The notes under the pieces: model-generated
Seen by the model: only the letters and a program-made list of their open reading frames with translations
The model's database searches: none
Told to the model about the DNA's origin: nothing
In this document: piece by piece, positions 45,390 through 57,560 of the stretch
How the letters are laid out: every line of letters starts with the position of its first letter
Numbering within the stretch: the first letter of the stretch is position 1
Program-made: the position numbers and the translations under genes
DNA from: Valencia hispanica
Taxonomy: Eukaryota > Chordata > Actinopteri > Cyprinodontiformes > Valenciidae
Assembly: GCA_963556495.2 (NCBI GenBank)
Contig: OY747704.1
Span: 36,589,501-36,653,500, forward strand
Reading direction: 5' to 3'
Length of the DNA stretch: 64,000 bases

Positions 45390-48285
45390 TATGTTCAAAT
45401 ATCTTGATTCTAGGTTTTTATTATAAAACACCTCTAATTTTAAAAGATTAAAGAAATGTAATCCTAAATTCCCCAATTTTTTGTTAAATATAAAAATATT
45501 TCAAACATTTTATTCAGTGAATAAATTCATATTTTAGAGTAGAACCCTTTTTTGGCTTTGAGGTGGATTTGAGTTGTGGCTTGGTAGATAATGAGGAGCA
45601 AGAGATTAATTATTATTACTTCTTTATGATTTCTACTATTTTCTTTAAAAGTAAGTTCTTTGAAGTAAGATTTGATACATTTTTTTGTGTGAAAGTACAT
45701 TACAATAAGGTCTGGTTGATACAGGAAAGCAGCATTCCTTTCTGAGCTTATTTTGATCTTGCATATCTTCTCCAATTTTGTCAGTAACTATTAGACTTTA
45801 AATCAAGCTGACTTAAACTTAGACCCCAACAATCGTACACATGTTCATCAATGTCATACATGTGAGAGAATGTGTCTTAACTTTCCTCATGGGATGTCAA
45901 GAGTGCATGCCATTTCATTTTTAAAACATCAAGAAATCTGCAAATGAGAATCATTAGTCACAAAAACATTAGAACTACTGTATCAAATGTGTGAAAGTAA
46001 AATGTTAAACAGTCAAACAAAGTGTAACATTTGGCTGAATGTGAGACTTAGCAAAAAAAGCTTTACAAATCACTAAAGCAGGTGGAAGGTGCAGCAGTTG
46101 TTCTTTGACTAAGTGGTTGGTTTCATTTTTTCTTTTGATGATCCAAGTGTTTCACAAACTATTTTTTTGTCAGTGGAGAATAAACTATGTCAATGATTTC
46201 TCATGCCATGAATCCCTAGACATGCTACACAAAGTGCTCTGGAAGAAGGCATAACTTGTAGACTTTCCACAATCTGCCATTAGAATGCAGATGGAATGTA
46301 ATTCCCTTCTCTCGGTGGCCCACTGGTCAACTGCCACTCTGCCAATATTGTAGGCTTCTGATGAAAAACCTGCTCTTTCTATTTGCAGCTCCACATCTAC
46401 CAACATATTCCAACCAGGGGACTAGGCATCCACTGTTAACTTCTTTTCTAGGGGAAATGCTTCAGAAATGCAATAAGGTTTTTACCAACTAGAGCTTCGT
46501 AAAAATAAATGAATAAAACAGTTCAGATAAGTATTACCACAAGTATTTGTCCCAAAAGACAATTGATAAAAAGCGACTTAAATCTTACAACCAACAGTAA
46601 CTTTAGCTTTTTGAAAAATTTATTATCTGACTTTCCTTCCCACAGTTTTTGTGTGTGTGTTTTAAGCAGAGACCATGCTGTTTAATTCTGTGTGTGCATC
46701 CCTGTGTGTTTATGTAGCTGTGTGCTTGTCTTTGGATAACAGACGGCTAAATCACTTATTTCTTTCCAACTGGTTCTCTGTCCACAGGGAAGCCAGCCTA
46801 CTTTGATCTTTGAAGCTAAAAATAATATTTTATTGAAAGGATAAGGCAGTACAAAGATTATATAATGTGGTCCTGGGGAAAAGACTGGACGTTTATGATG
46901 CAATTTGATAGACATAAAAGTCTTGGTCAGAACCTTGCAGTACGTTTTAAATTTCAGATAAATTTTTTGTTGTTGCCGATATCTAGTTACCAATAATGTT
47001 TCTCTGATTGGAATGATTTAGCATTTCAGAAGGCATTTCTTAAAATTATGTGCTTAAAATATTGATCATGCATATCATTTGCTGATAATGTACGTTATTT
47101 GGTGGAACAAATCATTTACATTAAATTATTTGTGTAAAAATAAATTTAAAAAATCGTTGAGCTCCAAAACATATTCATGTGTACTCTACTCACCAAAGCT
47201 GTTCTTAATCACATTCTACCAATGTTTAGGTTCATCCACTGACTTATGTATTTGAGTATCCCTTTCATATTCTTGACAAATTTTGGGGGGATTCCATTGA
47301 TTGGCTTTTCGGAAGAAACATTTTGGGTGTTTGACATTTGCAAAGGTTAGGATAGATGTTTTTTTGTTTATAATGTAAAGAGCTTCACTTGTTTTTGTGT
47401 TCAGACACTGAACACTGAAAGCATATTTGTTTTGAAATACATGTGATTTGTATAGAGCCTGTTATATGTCAGATGTTAAAGCTGTTCACAGATTTGCACC
47501 ATTATACCAAACAAATTTGCATTAAATTTAAATTTGCAAACCATTTTCTCAGCTAAGAAAACTACAATATGTACACACGGTATTGCTTTTAGCGATCATT
47601 CTCTTAAGTGATATTATATACATCATTGCATAGTTTCATGAAGTTAGAAAGCTAAAAAGAATTACAACCTGTACTAATATATTTAAGAAAAAGGCAAGAA
47701 AAATTAATATACAGATGTACAACATTTCTACATTTTTACATGTATTTTTTGGGACATTCACACAAAACTTTTGTATTATAACACCAAAAAAAATTGGTTC
47801 CAATGATTTCAATTTTTAGATGGTCCATAAACCCTCATTTTAGGTATTGGATTGTGTTTACTTCTGCATAACCCTTAGGCTATGCTGCCTCACAAACCAT
47901 GACAAAAGTACAACTGTACACCTTTGAACATGGACACTAATGTTTTGGGTTTTTTGCAAATAAGTGTGTACAGTTTACTGAACTAAAGAAATGGATTCCA
48001 AAGCACTCGGCACAGCTTACCATGCTGAGAGGACAGATTTCCCCACACTCTTTTACCTTGAGTTCAAGAACTCTATAGGTTTGAGCTATATAAATAAGGT
48101 TTATTTACATACCTAGATTGGGATTTTAAGTGCCCCAAATATACATTTCTTCATGTTTAATAACTTAAAACAATGTACTGAACTAAATGCTGGGACTTTG
48201 GAAAAACGTGGTTATGCAAAAACGGAAATGTCTTTGTTTTTGACATTTTAGATTTAATGTTCTTCTCTTTGGGTGTAAATTGCAG

Positions 48286-48387
48286 CTCGCCACATGGGAC
48301 CCAGTTCATGGACTGAATGGCACTCTGACTGACAGGAAATTGGAAAACAACATGAGGGGAGTTGTGCTAAGAGTCGTCACTGTTCTG
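48286..48387 (+). CDS. grid2: grid2 internal exon: linker and start of the ligand-binding domain
   Basis: A 102-base exon of exactly 34 codons: [20 protein letters not shown] and then [14 protein letters not shown]. Delta receptors share the WDP/WNP...GLNGS start, but [20 protein letters not shown] is, from my memory of the family, specific to GluD2 (GluD1 has a different linker before LKVVTVL), so the paralogue call is grid2. The exon spans the linker from the amino-terminal domain to the first beta strand of S1 of the ligand-binding domain, which binds D-serine and glycine in GluD2. The acceptor is GGGTGTAAATTGCAG and the donor CTG|GTGAGT. Both borders are phase 0. N-G-T at 48316 is a sequon at the position of N-G-S in mammals. 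The following exon (starting EEPFV in the family) is not in this window. Confidence 0.92.
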
Positions 48388-50639
48388 GTGAGTAGGTGAC
48401 CAGTGTGTCCATGTCATGTGTTTTATTTTGGGCTCCCCTCCACAGACACATACGTACACGCAAACACACAGACATCAGTTTCACAAGTTAGAAGTTGTGT
48501 TCTTCACCCAGAAGAATGAAAATGGCCTGCTTTGACCCTACTGTCATGTCAAACATCAGATTTTTACTCCAGTGTGTGTCTTAAGTTGTAACTCTCTCTC
48601 CGCACACCAACACATTTTAGGAGCTTAAGTAAGAACAGAAAAATGTAACATGGAAATTTAAGGAAAATAGAAGACAGAGGATTTGGAGAAAGATGAAACA
48701 GATATAGTGAGATGACAACGCAAAGAATTAATAGGTTTTCATTATATCCTATTTAGCTATCTCGGTCATTTTACAAAACAACCAAGACTATTGGGGTCTA
48801 GACGATGGTGGGGCTCCTGGTCATCAGCTCTTTCTGTCTTGCCTGCAGGATTAATTTGATTACATCCTATTAGTGCTTTAAAGTCTTACTGTTGTGAATT
48901 TTTCATATCCTGTCATTGAAGTCAGAGACAGTGGGAAAAATAGATACTAGACATCTTTGTGGCTATTCCTTTTTTCCTTGTTAGTTTATTTTGAAGCCTT
49001 TGATTTTCCTCATCCTTACAGGGAGAAAGGATATGGATTGTGTTTTTTGAGTATCACCCTTGGTGCTTTTCCAATCTCAAGAGTGGGGTGATGGTATCTA
49101 GTGAAGGCAAAAAATGGACTGTTTGTGCACATTTAAATTCTGTGTTGCACTTCTGGTCCAGCCTTCATGCTTTGCCGCTCAGGGTGTATGTGTGCGTGGG
49201 TGCATGCGTGTGTGTGAGACAGAAAGAGAAAGACAGAAACCAAGTGAAATGTCCTGGGTCCTGCTTAGATGTACTGAGCTCTTTTCATCTATGAATGGCT
49301 GGAAGTTGTACATGCTGATTTTATGTGTGTAAAACACAGTTTTCCTATAGGGTCATGAAATACATTGTTCTGTTTTGCCCCTGAATTAGTTATTTTCTTT
49401 CTTCTAATATCACTGTGAGGCACAAGTGTTTCTTAGTTGGACCATCAATATTTTATATTGATATATATAGCGCAATATATTTATTGCGCTGAAATGTAAA
49501 TGAAAACTGGTGGTAGCTTGTGTTTATACACACACACAAAGGAAGACTGATACAACAGGTTCAGTCTTTCCATCATCACACAATGTTAAATAGTTATTGA
49601 GCACTCAATCGCTAAGTAGATCATTGACCTATTAGAGCCACTGACTTTAAATCAGGTGTATTGATTATCTGGGTCTGTATTAATAAATCAGTATTTAACA
49701 GGAAAGGCTGTGTCCCATTAATTATTTGTGGGGTCTTTCTAAATGCTCAGTGGAATGACCCCATTTACAAATGTGATCTAAACATATCACAGTTGAAAAC
49801 TAAAAGCAGCCTTGTTATAACTGTGTTTCAAAAATCAACATGAGTTCATTAATTTGGGCACACCATTATTGGTGTTTAAATAACTACTTTTTGGGTATAA
49901 TTCATCCTAATTGATTCCCAATTTAGTCATCAAATATGCAAACGTTTTCTCATCTTATTGTGCTCTTTCATATTTTGTTGGTCTACTTTTATTTTCTTTT
50001 TTTCTACTCTTCATCTGTGGTGAAAACAAATTGATCTTGTTGTATGTTTTCTCTGAACAAACCTGAGAGTTTATTGTAAGGCAGCGGAGGCAAAGTTAAA
50101 TGCAACAACCAAAACTACTAATGCAATAACAAGATCTCATGGCCGAAATCTCATGATATTAACTCTAATAAAAGTGAAATCTGTCTCTCAAAATGCTATC
50201 CGGAAACTGTCAGTCTGTGACGTTGTCAGGTTAAGTCTAAGCCATTGTCTTGGGCCCCTGATGTAAAGGTGTGTGCTCTATGCTTGACATCCTGTTGTCC
50301 CCATGTTTTAGACTCCTATTTTCAAGTATAAAAAGTAGTTATTTTAAGTTGTCAGGTAATGAACTGGTCAGGCAGGCCAACAACACTCTGCATAAGCACT
50401 AAAGAAGCCTCCCCCACATTAAATTATTTCTGTGCACAATTTTGGGGACTTCATAAGAAAAAAAAGTAAAGGCGTGACAAGAATAAATTGTAGCTCTGTA
50501 AGAGTACTGCAAATGGCCGTTAGTTGCTAAACTCAAGCACTGTTTCTCTGTTTTTAATGAGTATTTCTACATTTGATCATATGTGGTACAAAGTCATAAA
50601 TACATATACTGATGTACATGAATTGGATTGTTTCTTTAA

Positions 50640-50974
50640 AACACAGTTGGTGATCAAAGGCTGAAAGTACCGATTTACATTTACTTGCATCACTGTAATT
50701 GAGTAGGTTTTTGTGTAATTGTAATTTTTACATTTGTTTTTAGAGTCTGTAATTTTACTTTTACTTTAAAAGGTATTGTACTTTGTTACATTTTCATTTA
50801 TATCTGTTACTGAGTAAAAAGAAAATCAAATTAATATGAAAAGAAATATTGCACCCCGGAAATACTACAATACAAACTCAAAGAAAAATATGTTAACCCC
50901 TTATTAACTATGTTAAACCTCTTATTTAAGTGACCACTTCAGCTTCAGTTCAAGAAAGGCAACAGCAATATTAT
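50640..50974. repeat. Left half of an older A/T-rich repeat split by LINEs
   Basis: The text runs GAAAGTACCGATTTACATTT, ACTTGCATCACTGTAATTGA and GTAATTTTACTTTTACTTTA. This is the style of a common fish non-autonomous repeat built on TACTTTTACTT words. Its presumed continuation is at 54440-55215. Confidence 0.35.
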
Positions 50975-50975
50975 T

Positions 50976-53137
50976 CTATTCAATTCAATTCAAAAATACT
51001 TTATTGATACCAAAGGAAAATTAAGTGTTGTTGTTGTAGATCATGACGGCTGAGGGCAAGAAGGATTTCCTGTAGCTGTCTCTGTTGCAGCAAAACTGAA
51101 GAAGCCTCCAACTGAAGACACTGTTGTTGTAGGATAGTCTCATGAAGAGGATGCTCAGGGCTGTCCATAATTTTTTTGATTTTATGAAGAATCCTACTTT
51201 GCATCATAATCTCCACATGTTCCACAGTTGTCCCTAGAACAGAACCAGCCTTCTTAATCAGGTTGTTTAGCCTTTTTAAGTCCCTGGCTCTGATGCTGCT
51301 ACCCCAACAGATGATGGCTGAAGAGATTACACTCTCCACAACAGACTTGTAGATTTGCAGCATCATACTGCAAACCTTGAAGGACCTAAGCTTCCTCAAG
51401 AAGTGCAGTCTGCTCTGTCCCTTCTTGTAGACTGCTTCACTGTTCAGTCTCCAGTCCAGTCTGTTCTCCAGGTGAACAAGGAAGAGTATTTATACTCCTC
51501 AACCACCTCCACTTCTTCTCCCATGATGGAAACAGTGTTTGACTTATCCCTGTATCTTCTGAAATCTAAAATCATCTCCTTTGTTCACATTCAAGGTAAG
51601 ACGATTGTTTCCATACCATGTCACAAGGTAGTCCACCATCTCTCTGTATTCAGCGTCTTGTCCATCTCTGATAAACCCGGCAATTGCAGAGTCATCTGAA
51701 TATTTCTGCAGATGACAGGTCTCTGATTTGTACTGGAAGTCTGAGGTGTACAGAGTGAAAATGAATGGTGAGAATACAGTCCCCTGTGGTGCTCCTGTGC
51801 TTCTGACCACCTGGTTTGTCCTTCAGTCTGACAAACTGTGGTCTGTTTGTCAGGTACTCATTGATTCAGGCGATTGTTGAGGGCTCCACCTGTGACTTCA
51901 GGAGCTTCTGACAAAACAAATCAGGCTGAATTGTGTTAAATGCACTGGAGAAATCAAAGAACATGACCCCCACAGTGGTGCCTGCTTTGTCCAGATGACA
52001 GTGGGTTGGTTGAAGCAGGTGGATGATGGCATCTTCGACTCCAACTCCACAGCGATAAGCAAACTGCAGTGGGTCCTGATACGTTCTTGTTTGCTTACTC
52101 AGGGGGGCCAACAGGAGTCTCTCCAGGACCTTCATGATGTAGGATGTCAGGGCAACAGGTCTATAGTCATTGATGACTGATGGGTGAGTTTTCTTTGGTA
52201 CTGGAACAAGGCATGATGTCTTCCACAACACTGGAACCTTCTTCTGGGTTAGGCTAAGGTCAAAGAGGTGCTGCAGACTCCCACAGAGCTGCTCTGCACA
52301 GGCCTTCAGGACTCTGGGGCTGACACCATCTGGACCTGCAGCCTTGTTCCAGTTCAGTTTCTCCAGCTGCCTCTTCACCTGACTTTTGGAGACAGACAAG
52401 TGGGAGTGGGAGGCAAAGGGGATAGCAGCATCTCCAGACTTGGTTGAAGACAAAATTGTAAAACTGTGGAATTAGAAGAGTCCATGACTGAGGTGAAGGA
52501 TTAAACATTTGAGGTGTAACAGGAAAGCCGTTGATCAGAGGAGAGTGGGATGTCTGTTTGGCTGGGGACAGGAGAGGAGGATGCTGAGCTAGTTCCTACA
52601 CTAAACTTGTTGAAGAATGTGTTCAGTTCATTGGCTCTGTCCAGACTTCCATCTTTCCAATCCTCCCTGTGCTTCAAGCCTGTGATCTTTTTCATGTCTG
52701 ACCAGACATCTCTGATATTGTTCCTCTGTAGTTTACCCTCCAGCTTCTTCCTGTATGCCTCCTTGTTGTCTCTGATCTTGACCTTAAGTTGCTTCTGTAT
52801 ACTCCTCAATAATTCCCTGTCTCCCTCCCTGAAGGCTATTTTTTTCTTGTTTAGCAGTTCCTTCAGGTCACTAGTGATCCAGGGTTTGTTATTGGGGAAG
52901 CATGTCACTGATCTGATGAGGATGATGTTATCCACACAGAAGTCTATATAGTCAGTCACACACTCAGTCATGGCATTGATGTCCTTTCCATGTGCTTTGC
53001 AAAGTCTGTGGTCTCAAAATATCCCTGCAGGGGTTCTTCAGAAATCCAAGGTCTTGTTTTCTTCTGTGGAGCAGGTGACAAACTGTTGAAATGTTGGAAG
53101 TGTAGATGAGAGCGAGGCATGATTAAAATCACCAGAT
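50976..53137 (-). mobile_element. Rex1-like LINE, copy 3, 5'-truncated
   Basis: The minus strand runs from LSGDFNHASLSSTLPTF (about 53133) to a tail with ACTTAATTTTCC, CAATAAAGTATTTTTGAATTG and GAATT repeats (50976). Pieces: 52971-52501 (FPNNKPWITSDLKELLNKKK), 52453-51866 (NKAAGPDGVSPRVL, MFFDFSSAFNTIQ with the motif A Asp kept), 51810-51544 (GAPQGTVFSPF, YSDDSAIAGF) and 51399-51001. Several frameshifts break it, so it is a pseudogene. The protein is very similar to copy 2 at 37455 and clearly younger than copy 1. The 5' break lies directly at a (GTCT)n array. Confidence 0.85.
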
Positions 53138-53138
53138 A

Positions 53139-53196
<58 letters not shown>
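53139..53196. repeat. (GTCT)n microsatellite
   Basis: About 14 uninterrupted four-base units located exactly between the truncated 5' end of the Rex1-like LINE and the tail side of the L2-like piece. Confidence 0.97.
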
Positions 53197-53264
53197 ATTC
53201 ACAAATAAGTTAATTAGTTCAATTTTATTGTTTTTTAACACTTTTTGTTTGAGCAAATGTAACT

Positions 53265-54085
53265 CAAGGGTTCTTTGTGCTAGAGTCCTTGAGACTTAAA
53301 AAACCATTACATGAATTTAGGATAAAGTAAAAACAGCAATAAAGCATGAAGCACAGACACATAAAAACATTACTCGTTGGTCAAGGCAGCTCTAAGCACA
53401 TGGGTTTTTGATTTGAAAGAAACTCAGGGTTTCAGCAGTTTTGCAGTTGTCTGGAAATTTGTTCCTGGTTAGAGGATCATAGAACCTGAAAGCTGCTTTT
53501 CCATGTTTGGTTCTAATTCTAGGGATGTTGAGTAGAATGTAATTAGAGGACCTGAGTGGTCAAAGGGGTTGGTATAGTAACAGTAGATCTTCAATATATT
53601 TTGGTACCAGGCCATTCAATGATTTATAAACTAGGTAAAGTATTTTGAAGGCTGTTTTCTGAGCTACAGGAAGCCAGTGTACGGACTTTAGAACTGGAGT
53701 GACGTTCTCTACTTTCCCGGTTCTAGTGAAGACACTAGCAGCAGTGTTCTGGATCAGCTGCAGCTGTCTAATTGACTTTTTAGGAAGACCTGTGAGGATG
53801 CTGCTGCAGTAATCCGGCTAAAGATAAATGCATGGATGAGTTTTTTGAGGTCCTGTTGCGACATCAGTCCTTTAATCCTATATGTTCTTCAGGTGATAGA
53901 AGGCTAACGTTGTTATTGCCTTTATGTGACCCTGGAGGTTCAGGTCTGAGTCCATTACTACACCTAGATTTCGGGCTTGATCAGTCTCTTCTAGGTGTAT
54001 TAACTGAAGCTGTGTGCTGAACCTTGATTGTTCCTCTTTAGGTCCAAAAGTAATTACTTCCGTTTTGTTTTGTGAATCATCTGTT
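53265..54085 (-). mobile_element. L2-like LINE fragment (reverse transcriptase C-terminus)
   Basis: On the minus strand, broken frames read KTEVITFGPKEEQ (54063), NLGVVMDSDLNLQGHIKAIT, then LTGLPKKSIRQLQLIQNTAA and VTPVLKSVHWLPVAQKTAFK, and further ILYLVYKSLNGLVPKYIEDL and NIPRIRTKHGKAAFRFYDP. This order is the C-terminal region of L2-clade LINE proteins. The YxDD catalytic part lies upstream and is missing. The 3' untranslated part extends to about 53265. Stops and frameshifts are present. Confidence 0.8.
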
Positions 54086-54086
54086 T

Positions 54087-54310
54087 CTATTTAGTCCTAT
54101 TCTTTGCATCCTCTACCCTCACACCAATTAACTCTATGTCCTCTTTCACCACATCCATAAATTTCTGTTTTGGTCTTTCTCTCAGTCTGCTGCCTGGTGG
54201 TTCCATCCTTAGTGTCCTTCTACAGACATAATCCTTGCCTCTCCTCTGAACATGTCCAAACCATCTCAATCTGGCCTCTCTGACACTATCTCCACATCTA
54301 ACATTCTTTT
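54087..54310 (-). mobile_element. RTE-like LINE C-terminal fragment
   Basis: A minus-strand frame reads MRWFGHVQRRGKDYVCRRTL, then RERPKQKFMDVVKEDIELIG and VRVEDAKNR. The RWFGHV-x-RR and RP-x-x-x-F-x-D-V-x-x-D words are typical of the C-terminal end of RTE-clade reverse transcriptase proteins. Nothing of the catalytic domain is left. It joins the L2-like fragment directly. Confidence 0.65.
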
Positions 54311-54439
54311 AGCCCCTGTGCAGCTTCACAATATCTGGCAGATGTTGTGGACCTCGGTGACCTGTCTCACAGATGTTCCATCGATGATTTCAGTTGCTGT
54401 CTTTTGGTGAACACCTGCAGGACACCCATGTCTATTTTA

Positions 54440-55215
54440 CACTTCCACTGCCTAAGCATACAGTAAAAAGGAGACCAGTACAAAGTGTCAATATAAATGG
54501 AAGATTTTAACACTTTTTCAAATCTGTTACAATCCTCCCCATGCCAGGCAGCCATTAAAAAACTAACATGTTTTGCATTTAGCTTCAAAGCTAAAAGTAA
54601 TGCAACACATCAAAATAAACTAGAGAAACTACTACTTTAGCTTATGCTAGTGAGACAATTGTATCTACAACCCAACAGACGATATGCAAAAAATATTTGT
54701 GATGAAAATTGGTATTTATCTGGGCAATTTTGAAAAAATTAACAGTTTTTTGTAGCAAGTGCTATGTTTATTTGACAAGTTTGAAGTTTATTTAACTTGT
54801 TCTAATATCTGACGAGTATAACAGCCTCGTCAAAAATGCCAACGTTTTGTCTTACAAACATTGTGATGGTACCTGTCAGTTTTGTCTTCTTTGTTTCATT
54901 TTGGGAAAGTCACAGCACTTGTGGCTGTTAGTGTTACCCATTTTGATTTTTGTGTTACCCATTTTGATTTGTAAAAATGTAGTTAATCTGCAATTGTACT
55001 TAAAAAAAAAAGTTATTTGTGAAAAGCAACTACTTTGAGATTGATCTCCCATTGTCTTTCTTGCACTACTCAGGAGAGACTGTCTAACCACTGTCAAAAG
55101 AAGTAACTATTTAACTTTTACTTAGAGTACATTTTAAATAAGCTACTTTTTACTTTTGAGTAAATTTTTAGACTGGTATTTTTACTTGTACTTATGTCCC
55201 TATTCTACACCTATT
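54440..55215. repeat. Right half of the older A/T-rich repeat
   Basis: Contains TTGCACTACTCAGGAGAGAC, AGTAACTATTTAACTTTTAC, TACTTTTTACTTTTGAGTAA and ACTGGTATTTTTACTTGTAC. With 50640-50974 this resembles one non-autonomous repeat into which the LINE cluster at 50976-54310 was inserted. The match is by remembered pattern. Confidence 0.35.
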
Positions 55216-55509
55216 ACAGATTCTTTAAAAGTACTTTACCATTTATTTGTTATTGGAAAAAAAGGAATTTTGTATTCCAAAAAATATGGTTAACATTTTC
55301 TTCTCATGAAACCAATTTGTGTAAAGTCATGTTTTATTACCTGAATGTAAAATCACAACCTCAGTTCAGATAAAGCAGATAAGATTTTTTTCCTACAACC
55401 TATAACAGTAAGTAAGAGAAACCAGATTTTTGCCTTTAAAATTCGGACTTTTGAAAGGCATGTCTACATCTTAGTCCGGCAGAAGTCGAAATGAACTGGC
55501 CTACTCCTT

Positions 55510-56890
55510 ATCCAGCTAAAACAGCCAGATCGGGTCATTGTCATGTTGGAAGACCCAGCCATGACCCATCTTCAATGCTCTGACTGAGGGAAGGAGGTTG
55601 TTGCTCAAAATCTCACAATACATGACCCCATTCATCCTCTCCTTAATACAATGGTATAATCCTGTCCCCTTAGCAGAAAAGCAGCCCCAAAGCATTATGT
55701 CTCCATCCCCATGCTTCACAGTAGGGATAGTGTTCTTGGGATCCAACTCATCCTTCCTTTTCCTCCAAACACGGCGAGTGAAGTTTATACCAAAAAGTTC
55801 TATTTTGGTCTCATCTGACCACATGGCTTTCTTAAATGTCTCCTCTGGATCATCCATATGTGAAGGAAAACTTCAGACCGGCCTGGACATGTGATTGAAC
55901 TGAGAGGAGTTTCATGGTCTCACATTAATGCACACATACATGCACGCACGCTCACGCCATACAGACATACACATGCTCCTGGATTTCAACATGCTCGCGG
56001 TACCCTAAGACTCTCACTCCCACTCCCTCAAAATGGGCTAGTGGAGCAAGTGAGGGTTCCCAGAACCACCCTTCATGCCTTGTGTTATCATGTGTTGTGA
56101 ATGATATATGTGCTTTCTATGTATTGAGGTGGGTTTTTTTTAGCACCTAAGCTGTGTCATCCAACAGGGGACAGGGCTTAGATGCATTTTTCCTCTCCAT
56201 CCCTCATCCCCTACCTATTTGTGAATCATTTCTATCTGCTAAAGGGGCGCTGGTATAGCCGGCTGCCACCACGGTCTTCCAAATGTTGTATTGTGTTAAT
56301 GTTTGTATGATCTTGGATTGGTTGCACTTGACACTGAATTTCCCCACGGGGATTTTTAAAATATATCTTATCTTATTTATGACTTGAGCAGGGGGACCTT
56401 CCGTGCTATGCATGATTTTAAACCATGACTTCGTGGTGTTCTACCCACAGTAACCTTTTAAACTGTGGTCCCAGCTTTCTTCATGTCATTGACCAGCTCT
56501 GGCTTTATAATTCTGGACTGATTCCTCACCTTTCTTATCATCAGTGATACCCCACGAGGTGAGATCTTGCATGGAGCCCCAGTCCGAGGAAGACTGACAG
56601 TCATCTTTAGCCTCTTCCATTTTCTAAGAATTGCTCAAACAGTTGATGTATTTTCACCGAGCTGCTTGGCAATTGCCCTGTAGCCCTTTCCAGCCTTGTG
56701 GAGGTGTACAATTTTGTCTCTGGTGTCTTTTGACAGCTCTTTGGTCTAGCCCATGGTAGTAATTGGAGTCTGACTGACTGTGGGGTGGACAGGTGTCTTA
56801 AATGAGCTCAGACAGGTGCTACTAATTTAGATAGATAAGTTGAGTACAGGTGGACTTTTTAAAGGCAGAGTAACAGGCCTTTGAGAGTAT
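55510..56890 (-). mobile_element. Tc1-like transposon (family 2), copy 2, broken
   Basis: The minus strand carries an N-terminal transposase part at 56770-56385 ([31 protein letters not shown]). After an inserted block comes 55857-55516 ([46 protein letters not shown]), so both catalytic Asp motifs are there. The sequence stops right after the second, so the Glu part and the right terminal repeat are lost. The N-terminal side joins the A/T-rich repeat at 56890 without a terminal repeat. The start Met region has an in-frame stop. Confidence 0.85.
55895..56380 (+). mobile_element. 5'-truncated LINE tail inserted in the Tc1
   Basis: This block separates the two Tc1 halves; without it, CATGTGAT and GACTTGAG join as in the related copy at 21360. 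Its end reads GACACTGAATTTCCCCACGG, then ATATATCTTATCTTATTT, a LINE-type 3' end with a short repeat tail. No coding part is recognisable. Flanking TGATTGAACTGAG and TATGACTTGAG may be a worn target duplication. Confidence 0.5.
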
Positions 56891-57560
56891 GAAGGTACAT
56901 TTGTGTCTTTATTATTCAATAAAAAAAGGGTTTCTTCAATCAAAAAATATATTTTCAAACAAAAAAAATGCTTAACTTCAATCCAAAAAAACCTTTTCAA
57001 TCAAATAAAAAAAGTGTTTGAATGCAAAAAAAATATTTGAGACAAAAGAAATGCATTTGAACACTTTTTCTTTGATTGAAAATGTTTTCTTTGATAGAAG
57101 TGAAGTTTTTTTTTTGTTTGAAGCTAATTTTTTGATTGAAGTAACGTTTTTTGTGTTTAGGCCATATTATGGGTAGGACATTTTTGTCTTTATTATTCAA
57201 TTTAAAAAAAGTTTTTTTCAAACAAAAAAATATATTTTCTAACAAAATACCTTCACTTCAATCTAAAAAACCCTTTTAATTTGAAGAAAAAAAGTGTTTG
57301 AATGCAAAACAATATTTAAGACTCAAAAAATTGCATTTGAATTTTTTTTTTCAAAAAGAAGTTGCTTCAAAAAAACAAAATATTTTCAATAAAAAAATCA
57401 GTTCGATAAAAAAAATTTCTTTCAATCTTAGAAAAAAAGTTTTTGAATGCAAAGAAATAGACTCAAAAAAATGCATTTGAACACTTTTTTATTGAAAACA
57501 TATTTTTTCAATTTGAAGTGATTAGCTTTTGAATGAACTTTAAAAAAAAAGTGGAAGTGT
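56890..57560. repeat. A/T-rich repeat block with inverted and direct units
   Basis: TTTGTCTTTATTATTCAAT occurs at about 56902 and 57184, followed each time by similar poly-A/poly-T interrupted words (GTGTTTGAATGCAAAA; AAATGCATTTGAA). Many words recur in inverted form (ATTTGAACACTTTTT against AAAAAGTGTTTGAAT), so each unit of about 280 bases can fold back. No protein is encoded; long open frames here are artefacts of base composition. Confidence 0.6.

Noticed and set aside
46185..46406. 73-codon minus-strand frame next to an exon-like CTATTTGCAG word
   Set aside because: No family resemblance, and the acceptor-like word lies on the opposite strand to the frame.
56997..57480. Lys/Phe/Asn-rich open frames
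   Set aside because: They arise from poly-A/poly-T composition in a repeat block.
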